Assembly (NCBI GenBank): GCA_016508695.1
Contig: VNKQ01000018.1
Location: 1,209,009 to 1,273,008, forward strand
Length of the DNA stretch: 64,000 nt
Origin: Hyphodiscus hymeniophilus
Lineage: Eukaryota > Ascomycota > Leotiomycetes > Helotiales > Hyphodiscaceae
Direction of reading: 5' to 3'
Below are positions 48,595 to 60,798 of this stretch, one piece after another (position 1 is the stretch's first letter; each line of letters opens with the position of its first letter). The notes under the pieces were generated by a model that searched no databases, was not told the DNA's origin, and saw only the letters and a program-made list of their open reading frames with translations. The translations under genes and the position numbers were made by a program.

Positions 48595-50140
48595 TATTGT
48601 TCCTGACGGAGGTCAGATTTCAGATGGTGAAGAAGCGTATGACCATTTTCTAAGGTTAGAAGAAGGTAAACAACCACGGGGCAAATCAGACAGACACAGA
48701 TGACATCAAGTTCGCAATACTGTAACGGTAAGGAGCGATAAGTCATCCGTCGGCCGGAACTTATTCGATAAGCTACGAGCCGGCCCGCCTTCCTCTAGTG
48801 CCCTAAACTCAACTACTACCGAATTTTATGTTGTCATAATAGTATCATCGATTGATCATCTAAACTTTTATCTCTTCTATTTCGATGATTTTTATTATTT
48901 ACGGGCGGCTTTTGTTTTAATCCATTGCATACGAGTAGCGTAGTATAAGTCCTCAAGTTAGCCCTGAAAAACGCAGGCCAGCTCGTAGCTTATCGGATAA
49001 TGCAGGGGTTACGAGTAATTGCTCAAGCTTGTCCAAGCCTGCTGATCTATTTCCCCCAAAATATGACAGCCAAAAATGGGTGACATCAGGATATAGCTAA
49101 GTGCAGAAAGCGTTCCACGTAGAATCGTGCTTAACAAGTACTAGCAATTGAAAGAGAGTCAATACACGAGGTACAACTGTAAACAATCCCGGAGGGGTGT
49201 TATCTAGGGACGGTAGAAGTTAGACACCGCTACTACACTAGCATGGTATATTTATTTCCCTATACAGAACGTGGTAGGTTATCGGTCTGCTGGCGTTGGA
49301 TTCTTATCTCGGTCGATACGTGAATACTGTACATGTCATTGCTAATCTTAATTAGTTGAGTTGCTCTGGGCGGAAGATGAGAACCCGATAAGTAAGAGCG
49401 ATACTTTATCGTGTGTTTATGAAATATAATGAATGCATAGCGCTACTACCCCTTACCACCTACTCGTTACTCAGCGGAATTCTCCACCGACAACCTCCGA
49501 TTCCAGTGATTCTAGATAAGATGATTCCATTCAGCTGCCGGCGAGCCCGCCTGGTCCGCACGCCACCAAAGTTGCCCGCAGCAGAGGACGTCGTTCGTGT
49601 GTGTGGATAGTAGTAGTAAATAGAGAAAGAAGATAGGTAGACCTGCGCTATGTACCCTCTCGCTTAGTGACCCTGCCACCGATTCGCAGCAACGTCTTCA
49701 CTAACTCGGCTCACCTTACTGCAGTTAGCAGCCCCACTGTCTGATCCACTAGTAGCCTCTGCACCTTAGGGAATGGCGGCGAAGGAGGGTTCTTATTACT
49801 TTTACCAGTTTATCAGAGCTAAGTTTACTTTACCTCTACGAGATAACAAATGCCGATTGCCATTTAACAGACAAAGCTTGATCTAGAAGTTCACCTTTAA
49901 CGTAATAATTAACAAAATATCTTAAATAGGCACGTAAATTTCCGCTAAATAATGAAGATGGCTAAACACATAATATCTACGCGAAACTCTCATCCTGATT
50001 GTATAGTGGGAGTATCCCATTAGGCACGGGGTAAAGAGTAAGCAGCGATCCCATATGACTTTATACCTTCTTATGCGTTCATTCTTGGATTCTCCTTTCC
50101 AATCCACAGTCGCTCGCTGTAGAATCTCCCATACATTTCA
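48595..50140. other. Promoter region upstream of P450 and PKS, 1.5 kb
   Basis: This is the divergent region between the P450 and PKS starts. It contains GC-rich sites (CCGTCGGCCGG near 48739, GAGCCGGCCCGCC near 48778), long AT-rich stretches, and one of two related ~55-base GC-rich repeat copies at 49531-49585. A frame at 49413-49610 reads through that repeat and has no protein motif. No gene is supported. Confidence 0.55.
49531..49585. repeat. GC-rich dispersed repeat, copy A
   Basis: TTCAGCTGCCGGCGAGCCCG and following bases align with the copy at 60632-60686 over about 55 bases. Shared pieces are TTCAGCTGC, GGCGA(G/A)CCCGCCTG and GCGCCA-type sequence. Many differences are G/A or C/T. Unlike the other copy, the right end no longer forms a clean inverted repeat. 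Confidence 0.6.
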
Positions 50141-53100
50141 ATGACTGCTCCAACACCAATTCCCATTGCCGTGATTGGTATGGGATGTCGCCTTCCAGGC
50201 GGTGCCAACAGTCCCGAGAAACTTTGGGAGCTACTTTCAGAGGGTCGAAGTGGATGGGGTCCAGTGCCCGCCGACCGCTGGAACTCCAAGTCGTTCTATC
50301 ACCCCAGTCCAGACGCAACAGAAGGCTACAATGCAGAGACTGGTTACTTCCTCAAAGAAGATATTTCGACCTTCGATCCGGGCTTTTTTGGTATCATGCC
50401 ATATGAAGCAGACGGCATTGATCCCCAGCAACGTATTTTACTTGAAACTACGTACGAGGCATTGGAAAATGCCGGGCAAACGGTGGAGGGCATTCATGGC
50501 TCAGATACTTCAGTATATATAGCCGCTTTTGCGCGCGACTATGACCGAATGGGGTACAAGGACACCTCGCATTGGAGCAAGCACAGAATGACCGGCACTG
50601 GTGAAGCTATTCTTGCAAATCGAATCTCTTACGTGTTTGATCTTAAGGGAGCTTCGGCGACTGTGGATACAGGATGCTCAGGTAGTATTGTGGCCCTCCA
50701 TCAAGCATGCCAGACGCTGCGAACAGGTGAATCAGGGATGGCTATCGCAGGCGGTACGCAATTAGTACTGACTCCTGACCAAACACTGCTAATGAGCATG
50801 GTGGGGTGACGTACCCGCATCCAAACTACAAGCATTCTTAAGAATATTAGACTTATACTTTACAGAATGACCAACGCTGATGGCAAATGCTACGTCTTTG
50901 ATAGTCGAGGCGCCGGCTATGCCCGAGGAGAAGGGGTCGGAGCAGTCATTTTGAAACGATTGTCTGACGCCGTTGCAGATGGAGACCCCATCCATGCTAT
51001 AATCCGCGGTACCGGCCTAAATCAGGACGGGAAAACACATGGCATTCATCTTCCAAACGGCAAAGCTCAGGCGAGTTTGATGCGGTCAGTATACAAGACT
51101 GCTGGGCTGGACCCGCGGGAAACAATCTATGTTGAGGCACACGGCACAGGTACACAGGCGGGAGATAAAGCGGAGATCGGATCCATCAACGAGATCTTTT
51201 GTACTGATCGAGATAGCAAGCTTCTCGTGGGTTCTGTCAAGTCGAATATTGGCCATTTGGAGGCCGCCAGTGGCATTGCAGGCTTGATCAAAGCAATCAT
51301 GATTTTGAAAAATAGTGCCGTACCGCCGAACCTGGATTTCATCAAGCCTAAGGAAGGCCTTCTTCTGCAAGAGCGCAACATTACGGTAAGTCTGTCGCGT
51401 AAAGCTCATTTTTCCATTGTCTAAATATGAAATAGGTACCCGTGTCTTTGACACTCCTTCCGAGACAGACTACACATCGCGTCTCGTTAAACAGCTTTGG
51501 CTACGGCGGCACTAACGGCCATGTCATCCTTGAGTCAGCACCAGCTCATTCTACTCAGCCCAGAAGATCTCAATTTCAAATATCCCATGCAAGTACTAAT
51601 GGTGACCTCAAAATTGAAGAAGAACCGCGATTATTTGTTCTCTCTGCCAAGTCAGAGTTGTCATTGCGCGCGACTATCCAAAAGCTACGCGACTGGGCAA
51701 CCGTCCGCCCTTTGAAGACTTCATCGCTCGCAAGCCTTTCATATACGCTTTCCAGTCATAGGAGTATCTTTCAATGGCGACACAGTCTCGTTGCCACAGA
51801 GCACGCTGGGCTCATCGAGGCCTTGAATCCAAAACAAGCCCGTGTAACCAGGGCTTCCCTGGTTGCTCGGGTCGTGTTTCTTTTCAACGGCCAGGGAGCG
51901 CAATGGTTTGCTATGGGCCGGGAGCTTATCGCCAGTAGTCAAATCTTTCGAAAGTCAATGACAGCATCACAAAACTTTGTGGCCTCTTTTGGCTGTGTGT
52001 GGGATCTTTCGGAAGAACTTTCTCGCGACGAGTCGCTGTCGAGGATCAATGAGAGCGAAATTTCCCAGCCAGCTTGCACGGCAATACAAATTGCTCTGAT
52101 TGATCTACTTCGAAGCGTGAGTATTAGGCCTCAAGCTGTGCTAGGACACTCCAGTGGAGAAATCGCTGCGGCGTATGCTTGCGAAATCTTGAGTCATGAG
52201 AATGCTATGAAGATGTAAGGTGTCCTCACCCATATGGCCTTGAAACAACCCCCAACTAATTCATTAGTGCCTATTATCGTGGCTTTGTTTCCGGTGCTTG
52301 CAAAAACGTGATGAGTCGAGCTGGAGCCATGCTCGCGGTCGGAGCTGGTGAAAGTGCTATTAATACATACCTCAGCCAAACGCGGACTGGTTTGGTATCT
52401 ATTGCCTGCCAGAACAGCCCGGAAAGCACCACCGTTTCTGGCGACGATTCTGCTATTGACGAGCTCATGACAATTCTTGATAGTCATGGTATCTGGAACA
52501 GGAAATTGAAGGTCGACACAGCCTACCATAGTCACCATATGAAGAAGGTCGCGGACCGCTATAGAAGCGACCTTGGTGATCTGGTCGTTCGGAAACATGT
52601 AGCAGGAACCAAGTTCTATTCGTCAGTCACTGGAGACGAAAAGTGTTCCGACTTTGGCACTGAGTACTGGATCGAGAATCTTGTGTCAAAGGTACGATTT
52701 AGCGACGCTTTCCAGGCATTATGTAGAACCGAACTGGTAGAGAAATCCAGAGCCTCTGCTGGACTTCCAGCAAATATCTTTATCGAGCTTGGTCCACATA
52801 GCACCTTTGCTGGCCCCCTTCGGCAAATATTCAGCTCTATGAACCTCGAAGGCTTCCAGCACTCATACCTACCAACCTTGGTTCGAGGAAGCAACGCCCT
52901 CGGCACTGTTGCGAAAACTCTAGGGAAGGTTTTTGAGCTTGGCTATTTGGTGGATCTTGAAAAAGCCACATCGTTGAACGACTCAGGTCTAGGCGTCGAT
53001 ACCTCGATTGTTATTGACAATCTTCCTGGCTACTCCTGGGACCGCTCCGGCCGGTACTGGCAAGAATCCCGATTGAGCCGAAACCATCGTCTACGGCCAT

Positions 53101-56100
53101 TCCCATACCATGACCTTTTGGGACTGAAGATTGTAAGTAGTCGACCGCAAGTACCTGTCTGGAGGAACCATCTCAGCTTAGAAACGCTCCCTTGGCTGCA
53201 GCACCATTTCGTCGATGGATTTGTCATTTTCCCCGGTTCAGGATATGTGTGCATGGTCATAGAAGCACTGAAGCAAATCACAGAAATCCGCGGCACGCCT
53301 GGTATCATTTCACGCTACGTGATAAAAGATGTCATCTTATCCAAAGCACTAATCATTCCCGAGAGTGCGGAGGATAGCAAAGATTTGAAGCAGGCCCAGG
53401 TTGAAGTGCAGCTGTCATTTACCCCGATGAAAAACAAAGGTGATCAATTCCATATCTCATCTTTTGATGCAGATGGGACATGGTCTGAGCACTGCTCAGG
53501 CTCTGCAACTGTGGAGTTTGTTACTACTGTGGATGAAGTTGAAGGAGAACGTGAACAAGACCTCTTGCACCACGACCAAATCCGACGCTTCCATGACATG
53601 CACGAGAAATCCAAAACAGAGATCAGCTCAGACGATATCTACAAAGACCTTAGCGTAAACGGAAATGTCTTTGGAGAGACCTTTAGACTTCTGAAGAATG
53701 TTCGAATTGGCGATCATCAAGGCGTGGCAACTATTGTTATCCCAAATATAGCCAGCTGTATGCCATATCAGTTCATGCAACCTCATGTTGTGCACCCAAC
53801 CACTCTCGACGGCGTCAGCCAACTGTCGTTGCCGCTATACAAGCAATATTGTTGTGCGGGTCCGGTAATGCCAGTCAGCATGGGAGAGATCTCGATATCT
53901 GCCAATGTCGATAACAACGCAGGAACTGAACTGTTTGTTGCGCTTGACTTCGAAACGAAGGAGGCAAGATCAGCGACGATGACGAGCACAGTTTATCAGA
54001 AGGATAGCAGTGGGAATTTGCACGTGGTCATGTCCGTTTCAAACGCCCAACTCCGTAGTATCGGAGAAGCTAAGACAGCTGATGAAAATGTACCTTTTTA
54101 CCGAAAAATGGCATATCGTGTGGAGTGGGGCCCTGATATTGAATATCTCGACCTGAAGCCACCTCATCTCCTACCAACCGAAAGCAAAGAAGTCTTGTTA
54201 CCCTCTAAGTCCAACCCTGCAGCACTATTGGGTTCGCCCGTCTCAGAACAGCGGAACAAACTCGAAACCGATCAACGACGTCTCTTAGAGCGTTCCACAA
54301 TTTACTATCTTCATACCGCGCTGAAAAAAGTGTCTCGTGAGGCAGTTGAGAAAGTTCATTTAATCAAGCTCTTCGATTGGATGACAGGCTACATAAGCTC
54401 TGAAAATGCTCAAACCATCCTTGCACAGGCCACGGATGGCATTGTAAAGGATTGTTTTTATGAAACAGATCAATCTGGAGTTGAGGGGAGGATGCTCTGT
54501 CGAATAGGGGAAAATCTGAGTGCCATTCTTCTGGGCAACATAGAGCCTTTATCAGTGATGCTCGAAGATGGGCTACTGCATAGGTTTTATGCTGACACAC
54601 TCCCAATCAGCTACAAGCAAATGGTTGACTATGTGAAGTTATTGGCCTTCAAGAACCCTCATATGACAGTTCTTGAAATTGGGGCGGGAACCGGTGGCGC
54701 AACTTTGCCATTACTACAGGGCCTGACGCAGGACGACCAGATCCTGCTGGACCGTTATCACTATACAGATATTTCGTCTGGATTTTTCGAGGGCGCCAAG
54801 TCGTTACTTAGTGACTGGATAACCCATATTGAATTCAGGCCTCTGGACTGTGGACGGGATCCTCTGGAGCAAGGCTTTGCGGAGAATTCCTGCGATCTCA
54901 TAATTGCAAGCAACGTCCTTCATGCAACAAAATCCATGGATGAAACACTAGCCAACGCTAGAAAACTATTGAAGAGGGATGGAAAGCTCTTGATAATAGA
55001 ACTAACCCAAATCACCGCGAACCTGAGTCTAATTTTTGGCACTCTCCGAGATTGGTGGTCATTTGACGATGATCGCAGAGGTGGTCCAACGATGACTGAG
55101 TCACAATGGAATCAGTATCTACTGAAGGGCAACAACTTCGGCGGTCTCATGGTCAGCTGTGGAGATTTTGATGGGTCTGCCCGAAGAAATTCGGTGATGG
55201 TCTCCCAAGTCAAAGATATGACTTCAGCCATGGACATACCGCGGCCGAAGATTGAACTACTACTGGGCAACACAACGGAATTATTTGTTGGGCCATTCAT
55301 CCAAAGTATTTTTTCCCTACTCAAAGAGAGAAAGTTTCAAAGCTCGGAAGTATCCTGGAACAGCCTTCAGATAGATGCCAGCACGGTTTATGTCATCGTA
55401 GATAGTATGGAGCAACCCTTGCTGGCAAATCCATCACCCAAAACTTTCCGGCAGATTCGCGAGCTTGTTACGACTGCAAAACAAGTCTTATGGATCTCTA
55501 CACGTAGCGACTCTGCTGAATATTCGCGACCTGAAAGCGGGTTGATTTCGGGTCTGGCTCGAGTAGCTCGCAGAGAGAATGAAGGCATCATTTTCGTGAC
55601 TTTCGATATCCGGCAAAGCCTCATCCACTCACAGCCAGAACTCCTTCGGACTCTAGCTGATGTGTGTTCCAAATCCTTCTGTGCGGCGCCTGATAGGCGT
55701 GAGGAGGTCGAGTATGCTTACGACAGTGGCCGGCTGCTCATACCACGAGTCAAGACTGATGTTCTTTTCAATTCGTGGTTAGACAAAGTTTCAAACAATG
55801 GCCTTGTCGAGAATACACTCTACCACCAAAAGACCCGACCACTCAAGCTTCTCGTGGAAAAGCCGGGAATGTTAAACAGTCTCGTCTTCGTCGATGACGC
55901 CCTACCTGAAACCGCGCTTGGTGCCGAAGAACTCGAAATCGAAGTGAAGGCATGGGGAGTAAATTTCAAGGACGTTTTCATCGCTATGGGCCAGATGCAA
56001 CCAGGGGTTCGAATGGCTGGAGAATGCGCTGGCGTCATCTCAGCTGTGGGATCATCATTTCACGGTCGTTATAAGATCGGCGACAGAGTGTGTGCCGCTG

Positions 56101-59100
56101 ATGCTGCTACGCCGTTCTCTAGTCGCACACGTGTTGGAGGCAACAACGCTTTCCAACTTCCAGAAACCATGTCATTTGCAGTGGCGGCATCAATTCCAGT
56201 TGTGTTCCTAACGGCCTACTACTCTCTAATAGAGGTAGCACAGCTGCGGAAAGGACAGACCATCTTGATTCACGCGGCGTCTGGAGGCGTAGGCCAAGCG
56301 GCGATCATGATTGCGCAGAGCATTGGTGCAGATATCTTTACCACAGTGAGCAGCGCAAGTAAGAAGAAGATACTTCTGGACAAGTACAATATTCCTGAAA
56401 GCCATATCTTCTCCTCGAAACAGACAACGTTCAAGGGGGCATCATGAGACTAACCCAGAACAAAGGGGTAGACGTGGTTCTCAATTCTCTGAGTGGTGAA
56501 TTACTGGAGGCCAGTTGGGCATCCGTTGCTTTAATGGGGACCTTTATCGAGATCGGGAAGGCCGATATCTACAAGAAGAATGCTCTCCAAATGGATACTT
56601 TTGATCGACATGTAACTTTTGCGGCTGTAGATATGACACTACTATTTCGGCATCGATCCGAAGATATGGCCGATAGATTTGTGACGCTGTTCCGAATGTT
56701 TGAGATGGGTATCTTGCATCCGGTAGAGCCGGTCACGACGATGGAGATCACCAATATTGAGGAGGCTTTCAGGCTTATACAATCCAGAAGACATGTAGGT
56801 AAAATTGTCATAGTCGCTGACGATAAAACGGAAGTGAACGCGATCCCGACCAAGCCGGCTCAACTTCAGCTCCATCAAAACGCAAGCTACATTGTAGCTG
56901 GTGGTCTTGGTGACCTAGGCATCAGGATTTGTTCATTACTGGCAAAGTATGGAGCGAAGAACATCATCGCTTTTTCGCGCAGGGCCTTGGATATTGAGAC
57001 TCAGCAAGCTTTGAAAGGTGAAGTCCTCTCATTGGGAGCAACATTGCACATCGTGCAGTGCGACATCACAGACTCCGATGCCGTTCTTGAAATTGCACAA
57101 GATGTACAGAAACGCCTGCCTCCTGTGAGGGGGATTATTCATGCAGGGATGGTGCTTAAGGTAGGAATAGCCTCACCATGGTGGCGTCGATGATCTAACT
57201 CTCTGTACAGGACCATCCACTGGAGCAGATGACTTACGAAGATTACATGACAGCTCTACGACCCAAGGTCCATGGGACACGCAATCTAGATGATAGCTTC
57301 GGTCAGCCGTATCTCGATTTTTTCATTATGCTCTCATCTATAACCGGCATGGTTGGTAAGAGCGGACAAGCCAACTATGCTACGGGCAACACATTTCAGG
57401 ATGCATTTGCCCATGATCAGAGTCGGCACAAAGCTCACACTCGCTACATATCACTTGATCTCGGCGCTGTTGCAGGGTCGAATGCTATTAGCTCACTCCC
57501 ACTGATGCAGCAAGAGCTTCTCTCACGAGAGTCGGTCATGCAGATGAAGTTCGAAGAGCTGTTTAAGGTCCTGGAATATTCGATGGGAGCTCAGGCAAGT
57601 AAGGACAACTCGGTCCAGACGGTCCTTGGGATAGATCGACAGATGATGGAAGCCGTGCAAGACACCGCAACGCTCAGCAACCCACTCTTCAGCCATCTTC
57701 CATATATGGTAAACGATGGTAGCCCGCTTGGAAAGACCGACGATACAGTGGATATAGCACAGAGCATCAAGGCAGTCCAGACCTTTGACGATGCCGATGC
57801 TTTGATCCTTCAAGAAATGGCCAAAAAGCTCGCACGACTTACCGGAACTAGTATCGAGGAAAGTAACATGGACTCTTCTATTGCAGACCTGGGACTTGAT
57901 TCTCTCATTGCCATCGAGCTTAAGAACTGGATTTCTAGGACGTTCCTGGCTGTTATGCAAACTGCTGAGATCTTCAACTCAGCCAGTATCGTTAAGCTCA
58001 GCAGGCTTGTCGCTAGCAGATCGACTCTTGTGCCTGCGAAGTTAAAGGAGAATGCGACGAGAAATGAGGCACCTCTACCTCGATCAGTTGTGACCAAGGA
58101 GGTCACTCTGATAGAGCACCTACATCAATCACAGGTCGATCAGTCATGTTGCCGGTCTTTTGAAAAAGTTCCAAAGATATCTGCTCCCGATATAGAGCTG
58201 GCACTTAAGCTCTTCCGTGAAAGCATTAAGCACTTTTGCTCTCCAGATGAGTTTCTTGACCTGGAGAATGCTCTTGCAGAGTTCAAAGAGACTGGTAGCA
58301 TTGCCCAGAAGCTGTACGATAGGCTTGTAGACCGGTCACGCCGTTCAGATATCGACAACTGGGATTTCGATCCATATCTCAATCACCATTACCTGAAACC
58401 CCGAAATCCTCTGTTCTCACACGCTGGCAACTACTTTGCTATGCACAACCCCAGTAAAGTGGCCCACTCACAGGCTGAGCAAGCTGCAGTCATTGCATTA
58501 TCAGCTGCACGGTACAAGCAAGCAGCAGAAATGAGCCAGCTGGAGCCTTCGCTGGGAACACCATCATGTATGTACATGCAGCAGTGGCTGTTCAACTCTC
58601 CCAGAGAGCCACAACTGGGTCGAGACCGGATGCAACAATTCCCAGGCAACGACTATCTAGTCGTTCTAAGGAGGGGCCATGTATTTAAAGTTATGCTCAT
58701 CGAGGAAGGTAAACGCATTAGCTACAAGAAACTGAAGGCTACTTTTGAGGCCATTCTACTCGACCCGCTTGTAGAGGAGTCGTGGGTAGGAATACTGGCT
58801 ACTGACCAAAGAGACGCATGGGCGAAGGTAAGTATCTATCGTCGCCCGAAAGGGGTTTCTACAGACAAAACAATTGATCGGTTTTAGACACGGGCTGCAA
58901 TAGCAGATATTTCACCGCAAAACAAGGCATACTTGCATGCAATAGAAGCTGCTGCCTTCATTATCTGTCTGGACGACGGTTCGCCATCTTCAATTACCGA
59001 GTGGGCTAACCTCTACTACATGGGCAACGGTTTCAATCGCTGGAACGACTGCGGGGTGCAATTTTCCGTGGCCAGTAATGGTGTCTCTGGCACCACCATC

Positions 59101-60007
59101 AATCACACTATGATAGATGGGCTAACATTTCATGGGATGAACGAGTGGATAACAAGAGACATCATGGAATATGGAACTGCGCTCAATGGAGTTACGTCAA
59201 ATGGGGTCTCACAATCGGCAGATCATAGGATTTCTCTCGACAGGTACCTTTGCACCACAACTCCAGCAATCGACGCTCACATACTCTCTGCGCGAGCAGC
59301 TTACTTCGCTACAACCTCAAGCAGAGAATTTGCATACCATTCCGTACCACTCTTTGGCAAAGAACTGCTTATTTCGAAGAGTTTGTCTATGAAAGGCATC
59401 TTTGACATCATAATCCAACTTGCAGGACGACTCTACTTTGGTTATAACCAAGCATCCTGGGAAGCAATCTCGCACGCTGAAATCCACAAAGGCCGGGCCG
59501 AGATGTTACAAATCTGTACTCCCTCCGTTGTCGCATTCTGCGAGGCTGCGCTTGACAGCGAGATGTCTGCACTGACGAGGCGAAACTTGCTGCTGCGTGC
59601 TGTAAACGATCATGGAGCTGTGCTTAAAGGCGGCTCCAAAGCAGGCCTAGGGTTTCGTCGGATCTTCGACGCGATGGACGAGATGCGAGAAGATACTGAG
59701 GAGCTGCCGAGGGTTTTAAAAAATTCAACCTACAAAAATCACGTACGGCAGCTCTTGGCTGTGAACTTTACGGATGACAGCCTTCTTACTTCAGTCTACC
59801 TCTTGCCAGAGCCAGAATCGGTTTGGATCATGTACCATATTAGTGACAACGGGTAAGCTATCAATTCGAGATGGGGGCAATAGTCGAGGCTAACATCTTG
59901 ATAGTGCAGAATTCTCAATGGTGGCTCCCAGGGGGAAAACAGACCGAGTACATGAATGCTTGAAAAGAGCAGCTGGGATTGTAAAGATGCTAGTATTAGC
60001 AGGGTAG
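50141..60007 (+). CDS. Highly reducing polyketide synthase with C-terminal carnitine acyltransferase domain
   Basis: Seven exons: 50141-50805, 50866-51385, 51436-52214, 52268-57160, 57211-58827, 58888-59852 and 59905-60007, about 3,180 residues after one correction. KS: Cys179 in DTGCSGS, His313 in EAHGTG, His352 in SNIGHLEA. AT: Ser634 in GHSSGEIAAA. DH: His968 in HFVDGFVIFP and Asp1169 in HPTTLDGVSQ. C-methyltransferase: LEIGAGTGGATLPL (about 1460), apparently intact. ER: HAASGGVGQAA (about 1990). KR: VAGGLGDLG (about 2200) with Ser-Tyr-Asn in LSSITGMVGKSGQANYATGN. ACP: Ser2517 in LGLDSLIAIE. The remaining ~600 residues are a choline/carnitine acyltransferase fold: MGNGFNRWNDCGVQFSV, catalytic His2898 in NHTMIDGLTF, and RAEMLQICTPSVVAFC. 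The frame breaks at the five-G run 56435-56439; one more G joins FKGGIMRLTQNKGVDVVLNS. There is no thioesterase or reductase, so release probably uses the carnitine acyltransferase domain. Confidence 0.95.
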
Positions 60008-60798
60008 TGAAGTGTTAGAGTGCTCTGCTATCTCTTGACTCGTGAGGGCAGGTTTCGGATTATCGCATAGAGACCTTCTACTCGCGTCATTGATACCTAA
60101 AACTATAACCCCTGTGTAAACGTATACACGAATGTGAAAATGAAAGGTATACTTTTAACATGCATGAGCGAGAGTCTCCACCAGATAAATGCACTGCAAT
60201 ACCCGCTTTCCAAGGTGGTAAAGTACCTTCCTAGGTAGGCATGTTTAGCTGATCCTGCTAAAATTGCCATTCCCTTAAGCGGCCACTTTTGAAGCTTGGG
60301 CTGTTCTCTTATCTATCATGAGACTCCACAATATATAATACGCCGTAGTAAAGTAGTGCTTATTATTTACGGAGGTACGGCGGTTTAGTATTGACATAGC
60401 GGGCCCCAAGTACCAGACTTACTCAAACCCGATTAGGTATCATATAGCTTTGTATTTTACTGATTTGTGCTTCCATCTTAGGGAACCTGAAAAAAACAGG
60501 GGCTTGCGTAAGCTAGCGCGATGTCAATACTTCACCGCTGTACCGGCACCTCCGGAAAGCCTCGTAATCGTTTTCGGTGTCCATTACCAATTCATACCTT
60601 GGGAGATAGCGCAGATAGCCACGGCATATCCGTTCAGCTGCGGGCGAACCCGCCTGATCTGTGCGCCATACAAATTCGCTGGCAGCTGAACGGATAGTCA
60701 CCAGCTTCTTTCCAATACACTTTCTCAATCTTGAGTGAAGCAGCAGCCGGTTTGCAGCATTACTAAGGTCGTCAATATTATCCGGGCGACGTATCATC
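60008..60798. other. Intergenic region between PKS and transporter
   Basis: About 790 bases. It contains the 15-base inverted repeat at 60627-60696, which is also the better copy of a dispersed GC-rich repeat, and AT-rich DNA to its left. A frame at 60450-60689 reads through the repeat and has no protein motif. Confidence 0.6.
60627..60696. repeat. 15-base perfect inverted repeat (hairpin), copy B of dispersed repeat
   Basis: TATCCGTTCAGCTGC at 60627-60641 is the exact reverse complement of 60682-60696, with about 40 GC-rich bases between. The stem lies 103 bases upstream of the MFS start, so it may fall in its 5' leader or promoter. The inner sequence resembles copy A at 49531-49585. Confidence 0.75.

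Noticed and set aside
49413..49610. 65-codon frame upstream of the PKS, similar at its end to one at 60450-60689
   Set aside because: Similarity is confined to the GC-rich DNA repeat that both frames read through; no protein-level evidence.
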